DNA of 64,000 nucleotides from Paenibacillus prosopidis (GCF_003337375.1 NZ_QPJD01000003.1:310001-374000), one strand, 5' to 3'. Counted from the first letter of the stretch, positions 27,134 to 36,818 are shown. Program-made: numbers and translations. Notes: generated by a model from the letters alone, not told the origin.

Positions 27134-27706
27134 ATGCCGCCAAGAGCAGAACTAACGAAAGAAAAAGTTTTATCCGCCGCGTTTGAGCTGGTTCGGAAGC
27201 AAGGATTTGAGTCTATAACCGCGAGAAACGTCGCTAAGTCGCTTAAATGCTCCACCCAGCCTATTTATAGCCTCTATAACAGCATTGAAGAGTTGAAAAC
27301 GAGCGTGTACGACAAAGCAACCGAGTTTGCACGCAATAGTATGATGGAGTATCAGGACAGCGCCAATTCTCCTGCTCTGAACATTACAATCGGTTTCCTG
27401 TACTTCGCACAGAATGAGAAGCAACTGTTTAGAACTTTATATCTTTCCGGATACAGAAAATACAATCCGCACACGGATCAATTTTTAGGAGAAGAATTGA
27501 CCACTTACTATATGAGATACAGCAAAAGGCTGCACGACGTACCAGACAATCAACTCAAGCGCATTTTCTTAAAACTAACAATCTATTTAATCGGCATTGG
27601 AACGCTTCTTAACTCCCACACTTTGGAGCTGGACATTAACGAAGCTATTGAAATGATACGAGAAATGTACGAGATGCTGCTGCAAAAAGAAGGTCTCACT
27701 TATTAA
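27134..27706 (+). CDS. TetR/AcrR-family transcriptional regulator
   Basis: A 190-residue one-component repressor. The N-terminal HTH is clear: TKEKVLSAAFELVRKQGFESITARNVAKSLKCSTQPIYSLYNSIEELKTSVYD-type region (about residues 8-60), followed by an all-helical ligand/dimer domain that I cannot link to a ligand. A GGAGGAAGAAT site precedes the ATG. Twin palindromes overlap its own promoter, so autorepression is likely. The downstream phosphotransferase gene starts 23 nt after the stop and is probably co-transcribed and co-regulated. Confidence 0.88.
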   Translation: MPPRAELTKEKVLSAAFELVRKQGFESITARNVAKSLKCSTQPIYSLYNSIEELKTSVYDKATEFARNSMMEYQDSANSPALNITIGFLYFAQNEKQLFRTLYLSGYRKYNPHTDQFLGEELTTYYMRYSKRLHDVPDNQLKRIFLKLTIYLIGIGTLLNSHTLELDINEAIEMIREMYEMLLQKEGLTY

Positions 27707-27729
27707 ATCCAAAGAAGGAGCGAGACAAC

Positions 27730-28590
27730 ATGATCAATAAATTTGACAACAAAATTGGAGAAGGCGGATGTGCAGAAGTGTTTGTTTGGGAGGACGCGAG
27801 CAAGATCGTCAAATTAGCAAAGCCTAATACGAGCACCGCTGCTTTACAAGCAGAATTGCATCATTGTCGAATCGCATGGGAGTGCGGGCTGCCTGTTCCC
27901 CAGCCGTTTGAGCTGGTGAAAATAGAAGGTCGATCGGGTATTGTGTTCGAACGTATTTATGGCGATTCGATCATGAAGCGTTTTGTTGAAAGAGCAGTAG
28001 AGCAGTCAAAGCTGCAACTACCATTAAATGTGTTCGACGACTACGTCGGCGCCCGAATTACGGCACGACTTTTTTATCAAATCCATACGCATTCGGTTCC
28101 GAATATGCCGATCCAAAGGGAAAACATCAAACGTGACATTCGTCGCGCGCAATATTTGCCTGAGGCCGACAAATTAGCAGTGATCGCCCAATTGGATCAA
28201 TTGCCGATGAAGCAGCAGCTCTGTCATGGAGATCCGAACCCGGGCAACATACTGCTCCGGGATAACGATGCGGTCATTATTGACTGGAACAATGCTTCGT
28301 CCGGGAATCCGGAAGCGGATTTGGCCGAATACATCATTATGATTCGATATGCTATATTACCCCCGCATTTGCCATGTGAAGCGAGTGTCCTTCTAAATGC
28401 AACGCGCGAGGCTAGCATTCGCATGTTTATTGAGGAATACGAAAAGCTGTCCGGCATCGGTTATGCAGACATTGAGCCTTGGATTGCTCCTATTGCAGCA
28501 CGTAAGCTAATCGCCGATGCAATATCCGAAGAGGAGAAAATTTTGCTCGTGAACGAGATTAGAAGAAGGCTCCATAGCAATTGCAGCTAG
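27730..28590 (+). CDS. Aminoglycoside-phosphotransferase-family (APH-like) kinase
   Basis: A 286-residue protein-kinase-fold phosphotransferase. The nucleotide loop is IGEGGCAEVFVW near residue 8, and the catalytic loop LCHGDPNPGNILL (about 165-177) is followed by the metal-binding VIIDWNNASSGNPEADLAEY; these are the APH hallmarks, with Asp in HGD as catalytic base. An AAGGAG site precedes the ATG. Family members phosphorylate aminoglycosides, macrolides, homoserine, choline or other small molecules; the substrate cannot be assigned. Being behind an autoregulated TetR gene fits an inducible resistance or detoxification role, which is inference. Confidence 0.82.
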   Translation: MINKFDNKIGEGGCAEVFVWEDASKIVKLAKPNTSTAALQAELHHCRIAWECGLPVPQPFELVKIEGRSGIVFERIYGDSIMKRFVERAVEQSKLQLPLNVFDDYVGARITARLFYQIHTHSVPNMPIQRENIKRDIRRAQYLPEADKLAVIAQLDQLPMKQQLCHGDPNPGNILLRDNDAVIIDWNNASSGNPEADLAEYIIMIRYAILPPHLPCEASVLLNATREASIRMFIEEYEKLSGIGYADIEPWIAPIAARKLIADAISEEEKILLVNEIRRRLHSNCS

Positions 28591-28685
28591 TTAGCTGTTG
28601 CAATTCGCGAAAGCTGCCGAGGCAACTTCTTACTTTAAAGAGAGAAAATGTAACGACAAACTATAATATACGTGGGGGGAACATA

Positions 28686-28925
28686 ATGTTCAAATTGAAA
28701 GATATAATCATAGGTGTAATAATTTCAGCTTCGGCACCTTTATTGATCATGGCCTTTTTTAAGTTAAATTCATCACCTGAAGTTGTCAATTCTGATGGAT
28801 CAGTTACCATGACCGCACAGTGGATAAGCTTCAAGTTTACATCTTACTTGTTTACAATGGCCTGTATTTTTACTCTATACATGATTATAAGAGCGATAAT
28901 AAAAGTGTTGAGTAAGAAAAGGTAA
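28686..28925 (+). CDS. Small two-helix membrane protein, unknown function
   Basis: A 79-residue protein with two hydrophobic segments, about residues 7-25 (IIIGVIISASAPLLIMAFF) and 51-72 (YLFTMACIFTLYMIIRAII), joined by a polar loop, ending KVLSKKR. The ATG at 28686 follows a GGGGGGAAC ribosome site; an upstream in-frame start at 28581 has none. I recognise no family. The gene and its neighbourhood are AT-rich compared with the flanks. Confidence 0.6.
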   Translation: MFKLKDIIIGVIISASAPLLIMAFFKLNSSPEVVNSDGSVTMTAQWISFKFTSYLFTMACIFTLYMIIRAIIKVLSKKR

Positions 28926-28965
28926 GAGTGACGAAGCTCAAATAGACGAAGAGAGGAAAACACTA

Positions 28966-29217
28966 ATGAAGGTAGTAACTCTTTGTGGTTCCACTAAATT
29001 TAAAAAGCAATTTGAACAGGCAAATGGTTATCTTACGCTGCAAGGAAATATCGTACTTAGTTTAGCCTTTTTTGAACAGAGTGAGGGTTTTGAAATCACT
29101 CAAGAACAAGCTGAATTACTTGGAAAGATTCACTTAACGCGGCCAGGTTCCTTGTATCCGAATTGGTTTACGGACATGACAAATGATATCCAAATCACGG
29201 AAGCTTTGGTGTTATAA
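28966..29217 (+). pseudogene. Truncated nucleotide-deoxyribosyltransferase/DUF4406-like protein
   Basis: The first about 59 residues (VVTLCGSTKFKKQFEQANGY, ITQEQAELLGKIH) match a Bacillales family of roughly 100 residues with a nucleoside 2-deoxyribosyltransferase-like fold. Family members then continue with a KIDLxDEI...GYIGxST..EIEYA type second half carrying the nucleoside-binding Gly/Ser loop. Here it is replaced after about base 29142 by an unrelated tail (TRPGSLYPNWFTD...) and a stop. I infer a deletion junction leaving a 5' gene fragment; the product would lack the ligand site. A GAGAGGAAAAC site and ATG are intact. Confidence 0.55.
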
Positions 29218-29230
29218 TTTGAGGGCTTCA

Positions 29231-29383
29231 CTTAAAACGATATCTTAATAAAGGCAGCGACATTTTAGGACTATTTGAAAGCACAGGAATAGAGCTAAAT
29301 CTAGCATTATTGCAACAATTCAGATTAATTAATAAACTAGAAACTAGCGCTATTCAGTTATCGAATCGAAATATTCCCAATTG
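29231..29383 (+). pseudogene. Coding remnant of an unrecognised gene
   Basis: An open stretch without a start, reading LKRYLNKGSDILGLF then ESTGIELNLALLQQF and ending SNRNIPN at a TGA. Removing one C from the CCC at about 29377 would extend the frame as PIDGYDLWGGIANG, so a single-base frameshift is likely. The sequence looks like real protein but I do not recognise the family. Together with the truncated gene upstream it marks a patch of gene decay. Confidence 0.35.
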
Positions 29384-29413
29384 ACGGCTATGATTTGTGG
29401 GGAGGAATAGCTA

Positions 29414-29725
29414 ATGGGATTTCTTATAGAAATCGTACTCGAATTATTTGCCGATTTATTTATAACGGAAGGCTCAGACCGATTCGCGAATCGCAAACAG
29501 CGGCAGTATATGAAGAAGTTGAGGAAATGGGCTCGTGAGTATGAATGGTTTGAATATGTTTACAAGGATGAGCGATTCACCAAAATACTTGAGAACAATG
29601 ACGAGATCAAGAAAATGCTGCTAGACAAATCATATTTTCGCTCGCTCGACTTGAATCTTGATGAAAGACGCCGGTTCGAAGAGCTCCTTTATGCCAAATA
29701 TAACGACAAATCTGTACAACTATAG
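29414..29725 (+). CDS. Small hypothetical protein, 103 aa
   Basis: A 103-residue protein beginning MGFLIEIVLELFADLF, an amphipathic or weakly hydrophobic helix, then a highly charged, mostly helical remainder (RKQRQYMKKLRKWAREYEWFEYV-like segment, ERFTKILENNDEIKKMLL). A GGGGAGGAAT site precedes the ATG. No family is recognised and there is no cysteine, histidine cluster or catalytic motif. It is followed by the corA gene after about 100 bp. Confidence 0.55.
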   Translation: MGFLIEIVLELFADLFITEGSDRFANRKQRQYMKKLRKWAREYEWFEYVYKDERFTKILENNDEIKKMLLDKSYFRSLDLNLDERRRFEELLYAKYNDKSVQL

Positions 29726-29830
29726 TCAATTACCAATTACAGCCGTCAGCAAATCATGTAAAATAGAACAATCGCATGATCAGCTGAATCGTAAATTCTA
29801 TAGCAGTCGTAAAAATGGAGGGCCTGAACT

Positions 29831-30781
29831 TTGATTCGGATAATTGGTTTTACAAGAGAGAAACAATGGGTGACAGACATGACGATTGAGCAGCTGAAGA
29901 CGGCTGACCTCGAATGGTATTGGGTTGATTTCTGTGATCCGAAGGAGGATGAGTGCAGGCTGCTCGATACCTTTTTTCACTTTCACCCATTAGCGATCGA
30001 GGATTGCTACCACTTGCTTCAGCGTCCGAAAATAGATCATTACGAAGACGTCCATTTTTTGGTGCTTCACTCCATTGAACGGAAGACGCTGACGGTTAAC
30101 GAAATCAATATATTCATAGGACCTCGGTTTATCGTAACGTTCCATTACGAGCCCTCGCCCGAAATTGAAGAGGCTCGCACGAAGCTGAAAACAAGCGTGA
30201 AAATCGGAGAAAACGGCCATTTGTATGCAGCTTATTTGGTCATGGACAAGCTGGTCGATCAATATTTCCCTGCAGTGCATGAGCTTGAAGATCAGCTGGC
30301 TGATATGGAAATCGGCAGCACCGACGGACTTAGCCAAACGGCAATGAGTGATATATTCAGCATTCGTTCCAGGCTGCTGCGGCTGCGCAAAACGATTATT
30401 CCGATGCGTGACCTGCTGTATCGGTTAACGAATTCCGATCGCATAGACGAATTAATGCCGTACAAAGCATTTTATCACGATATATATGATCACCTGCTCA
30501 AGCTATCGGAAATGATGGACTCCTGCAGAGAGATGACGGCTGATTTGCGCGATAGCTATATTTCGTATAATTCCAACAGGATGAATACGATTATGAAGAC
30601 GCTCACCGTTATTACGACGATTTTTATGCCGCTGACTTTTTTAGCAGGGATATACGGAATGAATTTTAGCAACATGCCGGAGCTTGAATGGAACTGGGGA
30701 TATTTTGCGGTATTAACGCTTATGTTCGTGATTGGATTTAGCATGTACGCTTGGTTCCGGGCAAAAGGCTGGTTTAAATGA
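29831..30781 (+). CDS. corA: CorA-family divalent cation (Mg2+) transporter
   Basis: A 316-residue pentameric channel subunit for Mg2+ (or Co2+/Ni2+) influx. It has a large N-terminal cytoplasmic domain, a long stalk helix region, and two C-terminal membrane helices with the selectivity signature YGMNF (GMN at 276-278) at the end of the first. The start is TTG at 29831, eight nt after a GGAGGG site; no better start is visible. No Mg2+ riboswitch was seen in the roughly 100-bp upstream gap. The C-terminus is positively charged (RAKGWFK) as usual. Confidence 0.92.
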   Translation: MIRIIGFTREKQWVTDMTIEQLKTADLEWYWVDFCDPKEDECRLLDTFFHFHPLAIEDCYHLLQRPKIDHYEDVHFLVLHSIERKTLTVNEINIFIGPRFIVTFHYEPSPEIEEARTKLKTSVKIGENGHLYAAYLVMDKLVDQYFPAVHELEDQLADMEIGSTDGLSQTAMSDIFSIRSRLLRLRKTIIPMRDLLYRLTNSDRIDELMPYKAFYHDIYDHLLKLSEMMDSCREMTADLRDSYISYNSNRMNTIMKTLTVITTIFMPLTFLAGIYGMNFSNMPELEWNWGYFAVLTLMFVIGFSMYAWFRAKGWFK

Positions 30782-30806
30782 ACAAAGCTAAGGAGATTGG
30801 ACAGAG

Positions 30807-31631
30807 ATGCAAACGAGAGAAACTGCTCGGATGAGCAAGAAGCGTGTATTTGCCGTAGTCGGTATATTGGCATCCATAACGGCTGTATTGGCGGTTATGT
30901 TGTATTTGATGATTATTGCTCTGGGCAACCGTACGCCTGACGATCAGACTAATCTGAATCAAAAACTCAGTTATACATACGCAGCAGCGGCTGCGCCTAA
31001 TGGGATGAAGCTCCATGTGCTGCAAACGAAGCCTGCCTACGTGACGCTGGAAGCTATCCAGAACAACGTAACTCTTGCAGGGAAAGTCGGGATTAACGGC
31101 GGATTTTTTTATGGAAATCAGCTGCTTAGCATAGGTGTGGTTAATAGCCTTCCGGTGAACGGGGATATCGGGAATTTCGGAGCCGGCGGTGAAAATGTCA
31201 AATATGCACGGGGGACGCTTGTATGGGACGGAGCATCGGATTCGCTTAGCGTGCAGATCGCAAGACTTGCTTCTGAGCTGAAGGTAAAGGATCATACCCG
31301 CTTCTGGGCACAAGGCGGCATCAGCATGAGCCTCGGGGACGACGACCGTTGGGTTGCTCAAACCGTAACGGAGCATGCTCCTTTTCCAGATGATGAAAGA
31401 TTGCGTTCAGCGGCCGTTTACGATGATAAAGGTACATTATATTTAATCGTAAGTGAAACGAAAGGCTCGTTAGCGGAATTTCGTGAAGCAGTTGTCGATA
31501 GCATAGGTGACGGAAAGCTCGTTGACGGGATTTTTCTGGATGGCGACGGTTCATCGCAGCTATTAAGCAATGAAGCTTCGCTGCCTGGCGATAACCGTCC
31601 GGTCGTACAAATGCTGCGTATCGTAAAATAG
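30807..31631 (+). CDS. Membrane-anchored phosphodiester glycosidase (NAGPA-domain) protein
   Basis: A 274-residue protein with one N-terminal membrane helix (about 15-37) and an extracytoplasmic domain of the NAGPA family, whose characterised members remove N-acetylglucosamine from phosphodiester-linked sugars and whose bacterial members often act on wall or exopolysaccharide. The conserved VGINGGFFYGNQLLSIGVV and the C-terminal VDGIFLDGDGSSQLL are clear. An AAGGAG site precedes the ATG at 30807; the ATG at 30831 is an alternative. It follows corA by 25 nt. Its natural substrate is unknown. Confidence 0.85.
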   Translation: MQTRETARMSKKRVFAVVGILASITAVLAVMLYLMIIALGNRTPDDQTNLNQKLSYTYAAAAAPNGMKLHVLQTKPAYVTLEAIQNNVTLAGKVGINGGFFYGNQLLSIGVVNSLPVNGDIGNFGAGGENVKYARGTLVWDGASDSLSVQIARLASELKVKDHTRFWAQGGISMSLGDDDRWVAQTVTEHAPFPDDERLRSAAVYDDKGTLYLIVSETKGSLAEFREAVVDSIGDGKLVDGIFLDGDGSSQLLSNEASLPGDNRPVVQMLRIVK

Positions 31632-31658
31632 ATCGAGATGGATGAAGGAGTAATCAGA

Positions 31659-34214
31659 ATGAATCACCTGCAACTCCCAATAGATGCGGTATTGCCGAAG
31701 CTGCTCGATTCGCTGCAGGACGATGTCAACGCAGTGCTCATAGCAGAACCGGGGGCTGGTAAAACGACGCGCGTTCCGCTTGCATTGCTAGATCAGCCGT
31801 GGTTGTTGGGCAAAAAAATGATTATGCTCGAGCCGCGCCGGCTTGCCGCAAGATCGGCGGCGCAGTTCATGGCCAGGTCGCTCGGTGAACAGGCTGGAGA
31901 GACAGTAGGCTACCGTGTAAGGCTGGACACACGGATCGGTCCGCGAACACGCATAGAAGTTGTAACCGAAGGCGTGCTGACACGCATGCTGCAGGAGGAT
32001 CCCGCCCTTGAGCAAGTTGGTGCCATTTTGTTTGATGAATTTCATGAACGCCATTTGCATGGTGATCTGGGACTGGCACTGTGCTTGCAATCGCAAGCGC
32101 TGCTCCGTGATGATCTTCGGCTAGTCGTTATGTCGGCAACGCTTGATGCCGAGCCTATCTCCGAGCTGCTAGGCGGTGCGCCCGTTATTCGAAGTGAAGG
32201 GCGTGTATTTCCTGTTTCCACAAATTATGCTCCATCACGTGTTGTCGGCCGCATTGAGCCGCAAATGGGGCGGACAATATTGGAAGCGCTGCGTGCTCAT
32301 GAGGGCGATGTGCTTGCTTTCTTGCCAGGCGTGGCAGAAATTCGACGTACGGCGAGATGGTTAGTGGAAGCAGGATTGGAATCGCATATACGGATAGAAG
32401 AGCTGCATGGCAGCCTGCCGCTAGAGAAGCAGGACACAGCCGTCTCTCCTTGTCAAGAAGGAGAACGAAAGGTCGTTCTATCCACATCCATTGCGGAGTC
32501 GAGCTTAACCGTGCAAGGGATTACGATCGTTGTAGACAGCGGACTCATGCGTGTTCCGCGTTTCTCGCCGCGAACGGGTATGACGCGGCTGGAGACTGTG
32601 GCCGTCTCCCAAGCATCGGCCGATCAGCGCAGGGGCAGGGCAGGCCGACTAGCTCCCGGCGTTTGTTACAGGCTCTGGACGGAGCAGGAGCAGCCCTATT
32701 TACCTGCTCAAAGTGAGCCGGAGATCCTTGAAGCAGACCTCGCTTCACTCGCATTGGAACTGGCCGTTTGGGGAATTCAAGATCCACTTGAATTAGAGTG
32801 GTTGACTGCGCCGCCCGCAGCAGCCTATGAGCAAGCGATTTCGCTTCTGCTTCAGTTAAAAGCCATTGATAAAAGCGGCAAACCGACGAATACCGGCACC
32901 CGCATGGCGCATTTCGGTCTTCATCCGCGCCTCGGGGCTATGATTTTGCAAGCGGCTGAACGGGGATATTCCCGTGCGGCTTGCCAGTTAGCTGCCTTAT
33001 TAAGCGAACGGGACTTGCTGCCTCAAGAACGAAATGTTGATATTCAGCTCCGGTTAGATTTGCTGTATCGTTTGACAGGAAGAGATGGTAGCTCGGAGAA
33101 AGGCGGCAGGTCCGATCATCCTGGCAGCGCAGCCGCCTATCGAATAATAGCTCAAGCGGATCAATGGGAGCGGATTGCCGGGCAAGTTAAAACAGTTACG
33201 AATGCGATTAGTCAAGTGGAGTCCATTCCAGCAAAGCTTGCCGGCCAAACAATGCCGCTCGGCGTCCTGCTTGCGTATGCTTACCCGGATCGGATCGCAC
33301 AGCGTCGCAGCGATGGCCGCTATTTGCTGGCAAACGGTAGAGGAGCGGTGCTGCCGGAGCTTCAGCCGTTATCACGCTCCGCTTACCTAACTACGTGTGA
33401 GCTGGACGATGCAGGTACAGAGAGTCGTATTCGTCTCGCGGCAGAATTGACATTAAACGATATTGAACAGTATTTATCCGGTTACGTAACTTCGGAGGAT
33501 GTTGTGGAATGGGATTCAGCCTCGCAAGCTGTGCGGGCAAGGAAGCGTGTACGGTTGGGCTCGATTATTATGAAAGAGTCGCCTCTGCAGCAGCCGGATG
33601 AAAATCAAGTAGCGGATACACTGCTCGCCGCTATTCGTCAAGCAGGATTCGTCATGCTGCCGATGAGCAAGCAAGCTTTGCAGCTGAAGGCACGCATGAA
33701 GCTCATGGCGCTGAGCGGTGAGGATTGGCCAGATGCTTCTGATGAATCCTTGCTGAATACGATGGAGCAATGGCTGAAGCCGCATATCTACGGGATGAAG
33801 AGCCGTTCGGACCTCCAAAAGCTGCCGATGCTTCAGCTGCTTGAAGGCAAGCTGAGCTGGAAGCAGAAGCAGGAGCTGGACGAGCAGGTTCCGACGCATA
33901 TTACTGTTCCAAGCGGCTCGCGCATTCCGGTTGACTATAGCGATCCGGAATCACCTGTATTGGCGGTGCGGCTGCAAGAGCTGTTCGGCATGAAGGATAC
34001 GCCGCGTCTTGCCAGAGGCAGGCTGCCGGTAACGCTTCATTTGTTGTCGCCTTCGCAGCGTCCTGTTCAAGTGACCCGTGATTTGCGCAGCTTCTGGGAG
34101 TCCGCTTATTTCGAAGTGAAAAAGGATTTAAAGGGACGTTATCCGAAGCATTATTGGCCGGATGATCCTTACACAGCCGCACCGACCAATCGGGCAAAGC
34201 CAAGACAGCCCTAA
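31659..34214 (+). CDS. hrpB: ATP-dependent helicase HrpB
   Basis: A DEAH-box superfamily 2 helicase of 851 residues. Walker A is AEPGAGKTTRVPLALL (about 29-38), the DExH box reads DEFHERHLHGDL (about 125), motif III is VMSATLD, and the helicase C-terminal domain contains TSIAESSLTVQGITIVVDSGL and ASADQRRGRAGR. The family-specific C-terminal HrpB domain is present (RFSLSPSQRPVQVTRDLRSFWESAYFEVKKDLKGRYPKHYWPDDP-type ending). The ATG at 31659 follows GAAGGAG; an ATG seven codons earlier is less favoured. HrpB is an RNA/DNA helicase of uncertain physiological role. Confidence 0.93.
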   Translation: MNHLQLPIDAVLPKLLDSLQDDVNAVLIAEPGAGKTTRVPLALLDQPWLLGKKMIMLEPRRLAARSAAQFMARSLGEQAGETVGYRVRLDTRIGPRTRIEVVTEGVLTRMLQEDPALEQVGAILFDEFHERHLHGDLGLALCLQSQALLRDDLRLVVMSATLDAEPISELLGGAPVIRSEGRVFPVSTNYAPSRVVGRIEPQMGRTILEALRAHEGDVLAFLPGVAEIRRTARWLVEAGLESHIRIEELHGSLPLEKQDTAVSPCQEGERKVVLSTSIAESSLTVQGITIVVDSGLMRVPRFSPRTGMTRLETVAVSQASADQRRGRAGRLAPGVCYRLWTEQEQPYLPAQSEPEILEADLASLALELAVWGIQDPLELEWLTAPPAAAYEQAISLLLQLKAIDKSGKPTNTGTRMAHFGLHPRLGAMILQAAERGYSRAACQLAALLSERDLLPQERNVDIQLRLDLLYRLTGRDGSSEKGGRSDHPGSAAAYRIIAQADQWERIAGQVKTVTNAISQVESIPAKLAGQTMPLGVLLAYAYPDRIAQRRSDGRYLLANGRGAVLPELQPLSRSAYLTTCELDDAGTESRIRLAAELTLNDIEQYLSGYVTSEDVVEWDSASQAVRARKRVRLGSIIMKESPLQQPDENQVADTLLAAIRQAGFVMLPMSKQALQLKARMKLMALSGEDWPDASDESLLNTMEQWLKPHIYGMKSRSDLQKLPMLQLLEGKLSWKQKQELDEQVPTHITVPSGSRIPVDYSDPESPVLAVRLQELFGMKDTPRLARGRLPVTLHLLSPSQRPVQVTRDLRSFWESAYFEVKKDLKGRYPKHYWPDDPYTAAPTNRAKPRQP

Positions 34215-34262
34215 GCTAACCCAGTTTGAGTCTCCCATTAGGAAAGGAAGTGTCCTGTACGT

Positions 34263-34553
34263 ATGGCGTTCTACATTTTGGTCATCTATTTGATTCTTAT
34301 TAATAGCTACACCTTTACGCTGATGGGTATGGATAAGCAGCGTGCGAAGCGGCAGCGCCAACGTGTTCCGGAGAAAAGATTGTTTCTGCTGAGTGCTATA
34401 GGCGGATCCGGCGGAACATTGCTTGGGATGAAAGCGTGGCGCCACAAAACGAAGCATCGCTCGTTTACGGTTGGCGTTCCATTTCTCCTCGGACTAAATC
34501 TGGTGCTCATTATTGTGCTAATCGGATTTATTGGAATGAATGCCAATTCTTGA
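34263..34553 (+). CDS. DUF1294 small membrane protein
   Basis: A 96-residue protein with two or three hydrophobic segments (residues about 3-20 and 72-92) and the family core MGMDKQRAKRQRQRVPEKRL, LLSAIGGSGGTLLGMKAWRHKTKHRSF and VGVPFLLGLNL. Members of DUF1294 are widespread small inner-membrane proteins of unknown function. A GGAAAGGAAGTG stretch lies upstream of the ATG. It sits between two helicase genes, hrpB and helD, but there is no evidence of a functional link. Confidence 0.88.
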   Translation: MAFYILVIYLILINSYTFTLMGMDKQRAKRQRQRVPEKRLFLLSAIGGSGGTLLGMKAWRHKTKHRSFTVGVPFLLGLNLVLIIVLIGFIGMNANS

Positions 34554-34736
34554 TTGCTTTGTGAAGTTGTCCTATGGTATAGTGGGATTTCGCTTTTTTC
34601 CAAATATAATAAAGTATAAATTTGAACCTTATACGATGCTTTATTTCACCGCGAAACGAGCTTTTACCGCCACGGACGGCGAAAACCGTTTACGCTTGAA
34701 CTACACCATTACAAGATATCTTAGGAGGTAACTGAC

Positions 34737-36818
34737 ATGACGGTTCAAAGTGCCTATCAAGAGGAGCAGGAACGGTTAACCGAATCGCTTCGCGACATTA
34801 ATGCTCAGCTGCAAGCGATCGGTCCGCGCTACAAAGGTGACGATTTCACAGAGCAAATGCTCGATTTGCAGCAAGAGGAACGGAGATTGCGGCTTGAAGT
34901 TTCCCGGCGGGAGCCGTATTTCGGCCGTATCGATTTTCAAGAGCTGCCTCAAGGCGAGCAAAAACCATTGTATATCGGCAAAGCCGGCGTCGCGAAGCAA
35001 GGAAGCAGCGAGCTGCTTGTAATAGACTGGCGTGCACCTGCGGCCAGCTTGTTCTATTCCTTCACCGGAGGAGATGCGCCTGCGGCGTATGATTCGCCTG
35101 ATGGTGAAATCTCGGGCTATGTACATTTAAAAAGGAATTTTATGATTCGTCAGGGAGAGATTGTTCGTTTGGTCGACAGTTATGTGCGCGGCCAGGAGGA
35201 AGGCTCGGTTACTGACGAATTTCTATTATACAGACTAGGCGAAAATAAAGATAACAAGCTGCGCGATATCGTCTCGACGATTCAAGGCGAGCAGGATCGG
35301 ATTATTCGTGCTGATCGCAACAAAGCCCTGTTTATTCAAGGAGTAGCAGGGAGCGGAAAAACAACAGTTGCCCTCCACCGCCTCGCATTTCTGCTCTATC
35401 AATACGCAGACCGCATGCGGGCGGAGCGGATGATCATTTTTGCGCCGAACCGGATGTTTCTCGATTATATATCAGGCGTACTGCCTGAGCTCGGTGTTGG
35501 TGACATTCAGCAGACGACCTTCAGTGACTGGGCTGTTGAATTGCTCGAGAAAGCAATAGCGGTCAGCGATCCTTCGGATACGATGGCTTATTGGTTCGAG
35601 CAGCGCCGGACGGCGGACGAAATCGAGCATGCATCGGGCAGATTTAAAGGCAGTCTTGCCTTTAAAGCTATAGTTGATGATCGGATTGCTGATTTTGAGA
35701 AGCGGATCGTACCGGTGACGTCATTCGTACCGATTGACGGACTTGAGCTTAAGCCTGAACAAATGCGCGAATGGTATGACACGGATTACGGTGAAGAGAC
35801 GTTGATGAAGAAGCGCGACAGGCTTGTTAGCCGGATTCGCCGCTGGTTCGAATCGGAGCTTAAGATGAAGGGTGTAGCTGACAAAAAAATACGGGCGAAG
35901 GCTCTTGCGAAGTTTAACAGCTTCTCGAAAAAGATTCCTTCGTATACGACCATTCAGCTATATGCCTCACTGTTCCAAGGGAAGCAGGCTGCAGCTAGCG
36001 TGCCTAAGAGAATTGCTGTAGCAACTGCGGATAGATTGAAGCAGGGTGTGGCTTCTGCTGAAGACTTGGCGCCGCTCGCGTACATTCAGCTTCAACTATT
36101 TGGCCTGCCGAAGCAGGCCTTCGATCATATCGTCATCGACGAGGCGCAGGATTACTCGCCGTTTCAGCTTGAGGTTCTGCGTTTATGCCAGCGGACGGCA
36201 TCGATGACCGTGCTTGGGGATTTGCAGCAAGGTATACACGCATATGCCGGCGTTCAAAGCTGGGCCGAGCTGACTTCTTTGTTTGATGAAGAACAAATCG
36301 GTTTCTATGAGCTTAATCGAAGCTATCGCTCGACCATGGAAATTATTGAATTTGCGAACAAAATATTAGGCGAAATGACCGGCGGCGTGAAGCCGGCCGT
36401 CCCCGTCTTCCGGAGCGGAGATCCGGTCGTAACCGAAGCGGTTCCGGGTGAGCAGTGGCTTGACCGGATAGAAGCGTCCATTCGTGATTGGCAAGCGAAG
36501 GGTGAATACGAGACAATTTCAGTAATTGGCCGTACCGCGCTGGAGTGCGAGCAAATCTATCACCACTTGCAAGGCAAAGGGTTTGATGCTTCACTTGTAC
36601 AAAGCAAGCAGCCGGCTTATGGCGGCGGGTTGTCGGTTGTCCCTGTCTATTTATCGAAAGGGCTGGAATTTGATGCGGTCCTGATTGCTGATGCCGGAGA
36701 GAATGCGTATGAGCGCCTGGATGCTAAGCTGTTATATGTCGGATGTACGCGCGCTTTGCACAAGCTGAAGCTGCTGCACAGAGGAAAACTGACATCGCTG
36801 CTGGGCGGAGAAGCATAA
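34737..36818 (+). CDS. helD: HelD-like RNA polymerase recycling helicase (UvrD/PcrA-type superfamily 1)
   Basis: A 693-residue superfamily 1 ATPase matching HelD, which pries stalled RNA polymerase from DNA and RNA. A coiled-coil N-terminal arm occupies about residues 1-60 (EEQERLTESLRDINAQLQ, LQQEERRLRLEVSRREPYF), followed by VIDWRAPAASLFY, Walker A FIQGVAGSGKTTVALHRLAF (about 201), the HelD-specific insert, DEAQDYSPFQLEVL with Walker B, the LNRSYRSTMEIIEFAN motif and KGLEFDAVLIAD near the C-terminus. A CTTAGGAGGTAACTG site precedes the ATG. Confidence 0.93.
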   Translation: MTVQSAYQEEQERLTESLRDINAQLQAIGPRYKGDDFTEQMLDLQQEERRLRLEVSRREPYFGRIDFQELPQGEQKPLYIGKAGVAKQGSSELLVIDWRAPAASLFYSFTGGDAPAAYDSPDGEISGYVHLKRNFMIRQGEIVRLVDSYVRGQEEGSVTDEFLLYRLGENKDNKLRDIVSTIQGEQDRIIRADRNKALFIQGVAGSGKTTVALHRLAFLLYQYADRMRAERMIIFAPNRMFLDYISGVLPELGVGDIQQTTFSDWAVELLEKAIAVSDPSDTMAYWFEQRRTADEIEHASGRFKGSLAFKAIVDDRIADFEKRIVPVTSFVPIDGLELKPEQMREWYDTDYGEETLMKKRDRLVSRIRRWFESELKMKGVADKKIRAKALAKFNSFSKKIPSYTTIQLYASLFQGKQAAASVPKRIAVATADRLKQGVASAEDLAPLAYIQLQLFGLPKQAFDHIVIDEAQDYSPFQLEVLRLCQRTASMTVLGDLQQGIHAYAGVQSWAELTSLFDEEQIGFYELNRSYRSTMEIIEFANKILGEMTGGVKPAVPVFRSGDPVVTEAVPGEQWLDRIEASIRDWQAKGEYETISVIGRTALECEQIYHHLQGKGFDASLVQSKQPAYGGGLSVVPVYLSKGLEFDAVLIADAGENAYERLDAKLLYVGCTRALHKLKLLHRGKLTSLLGGEA

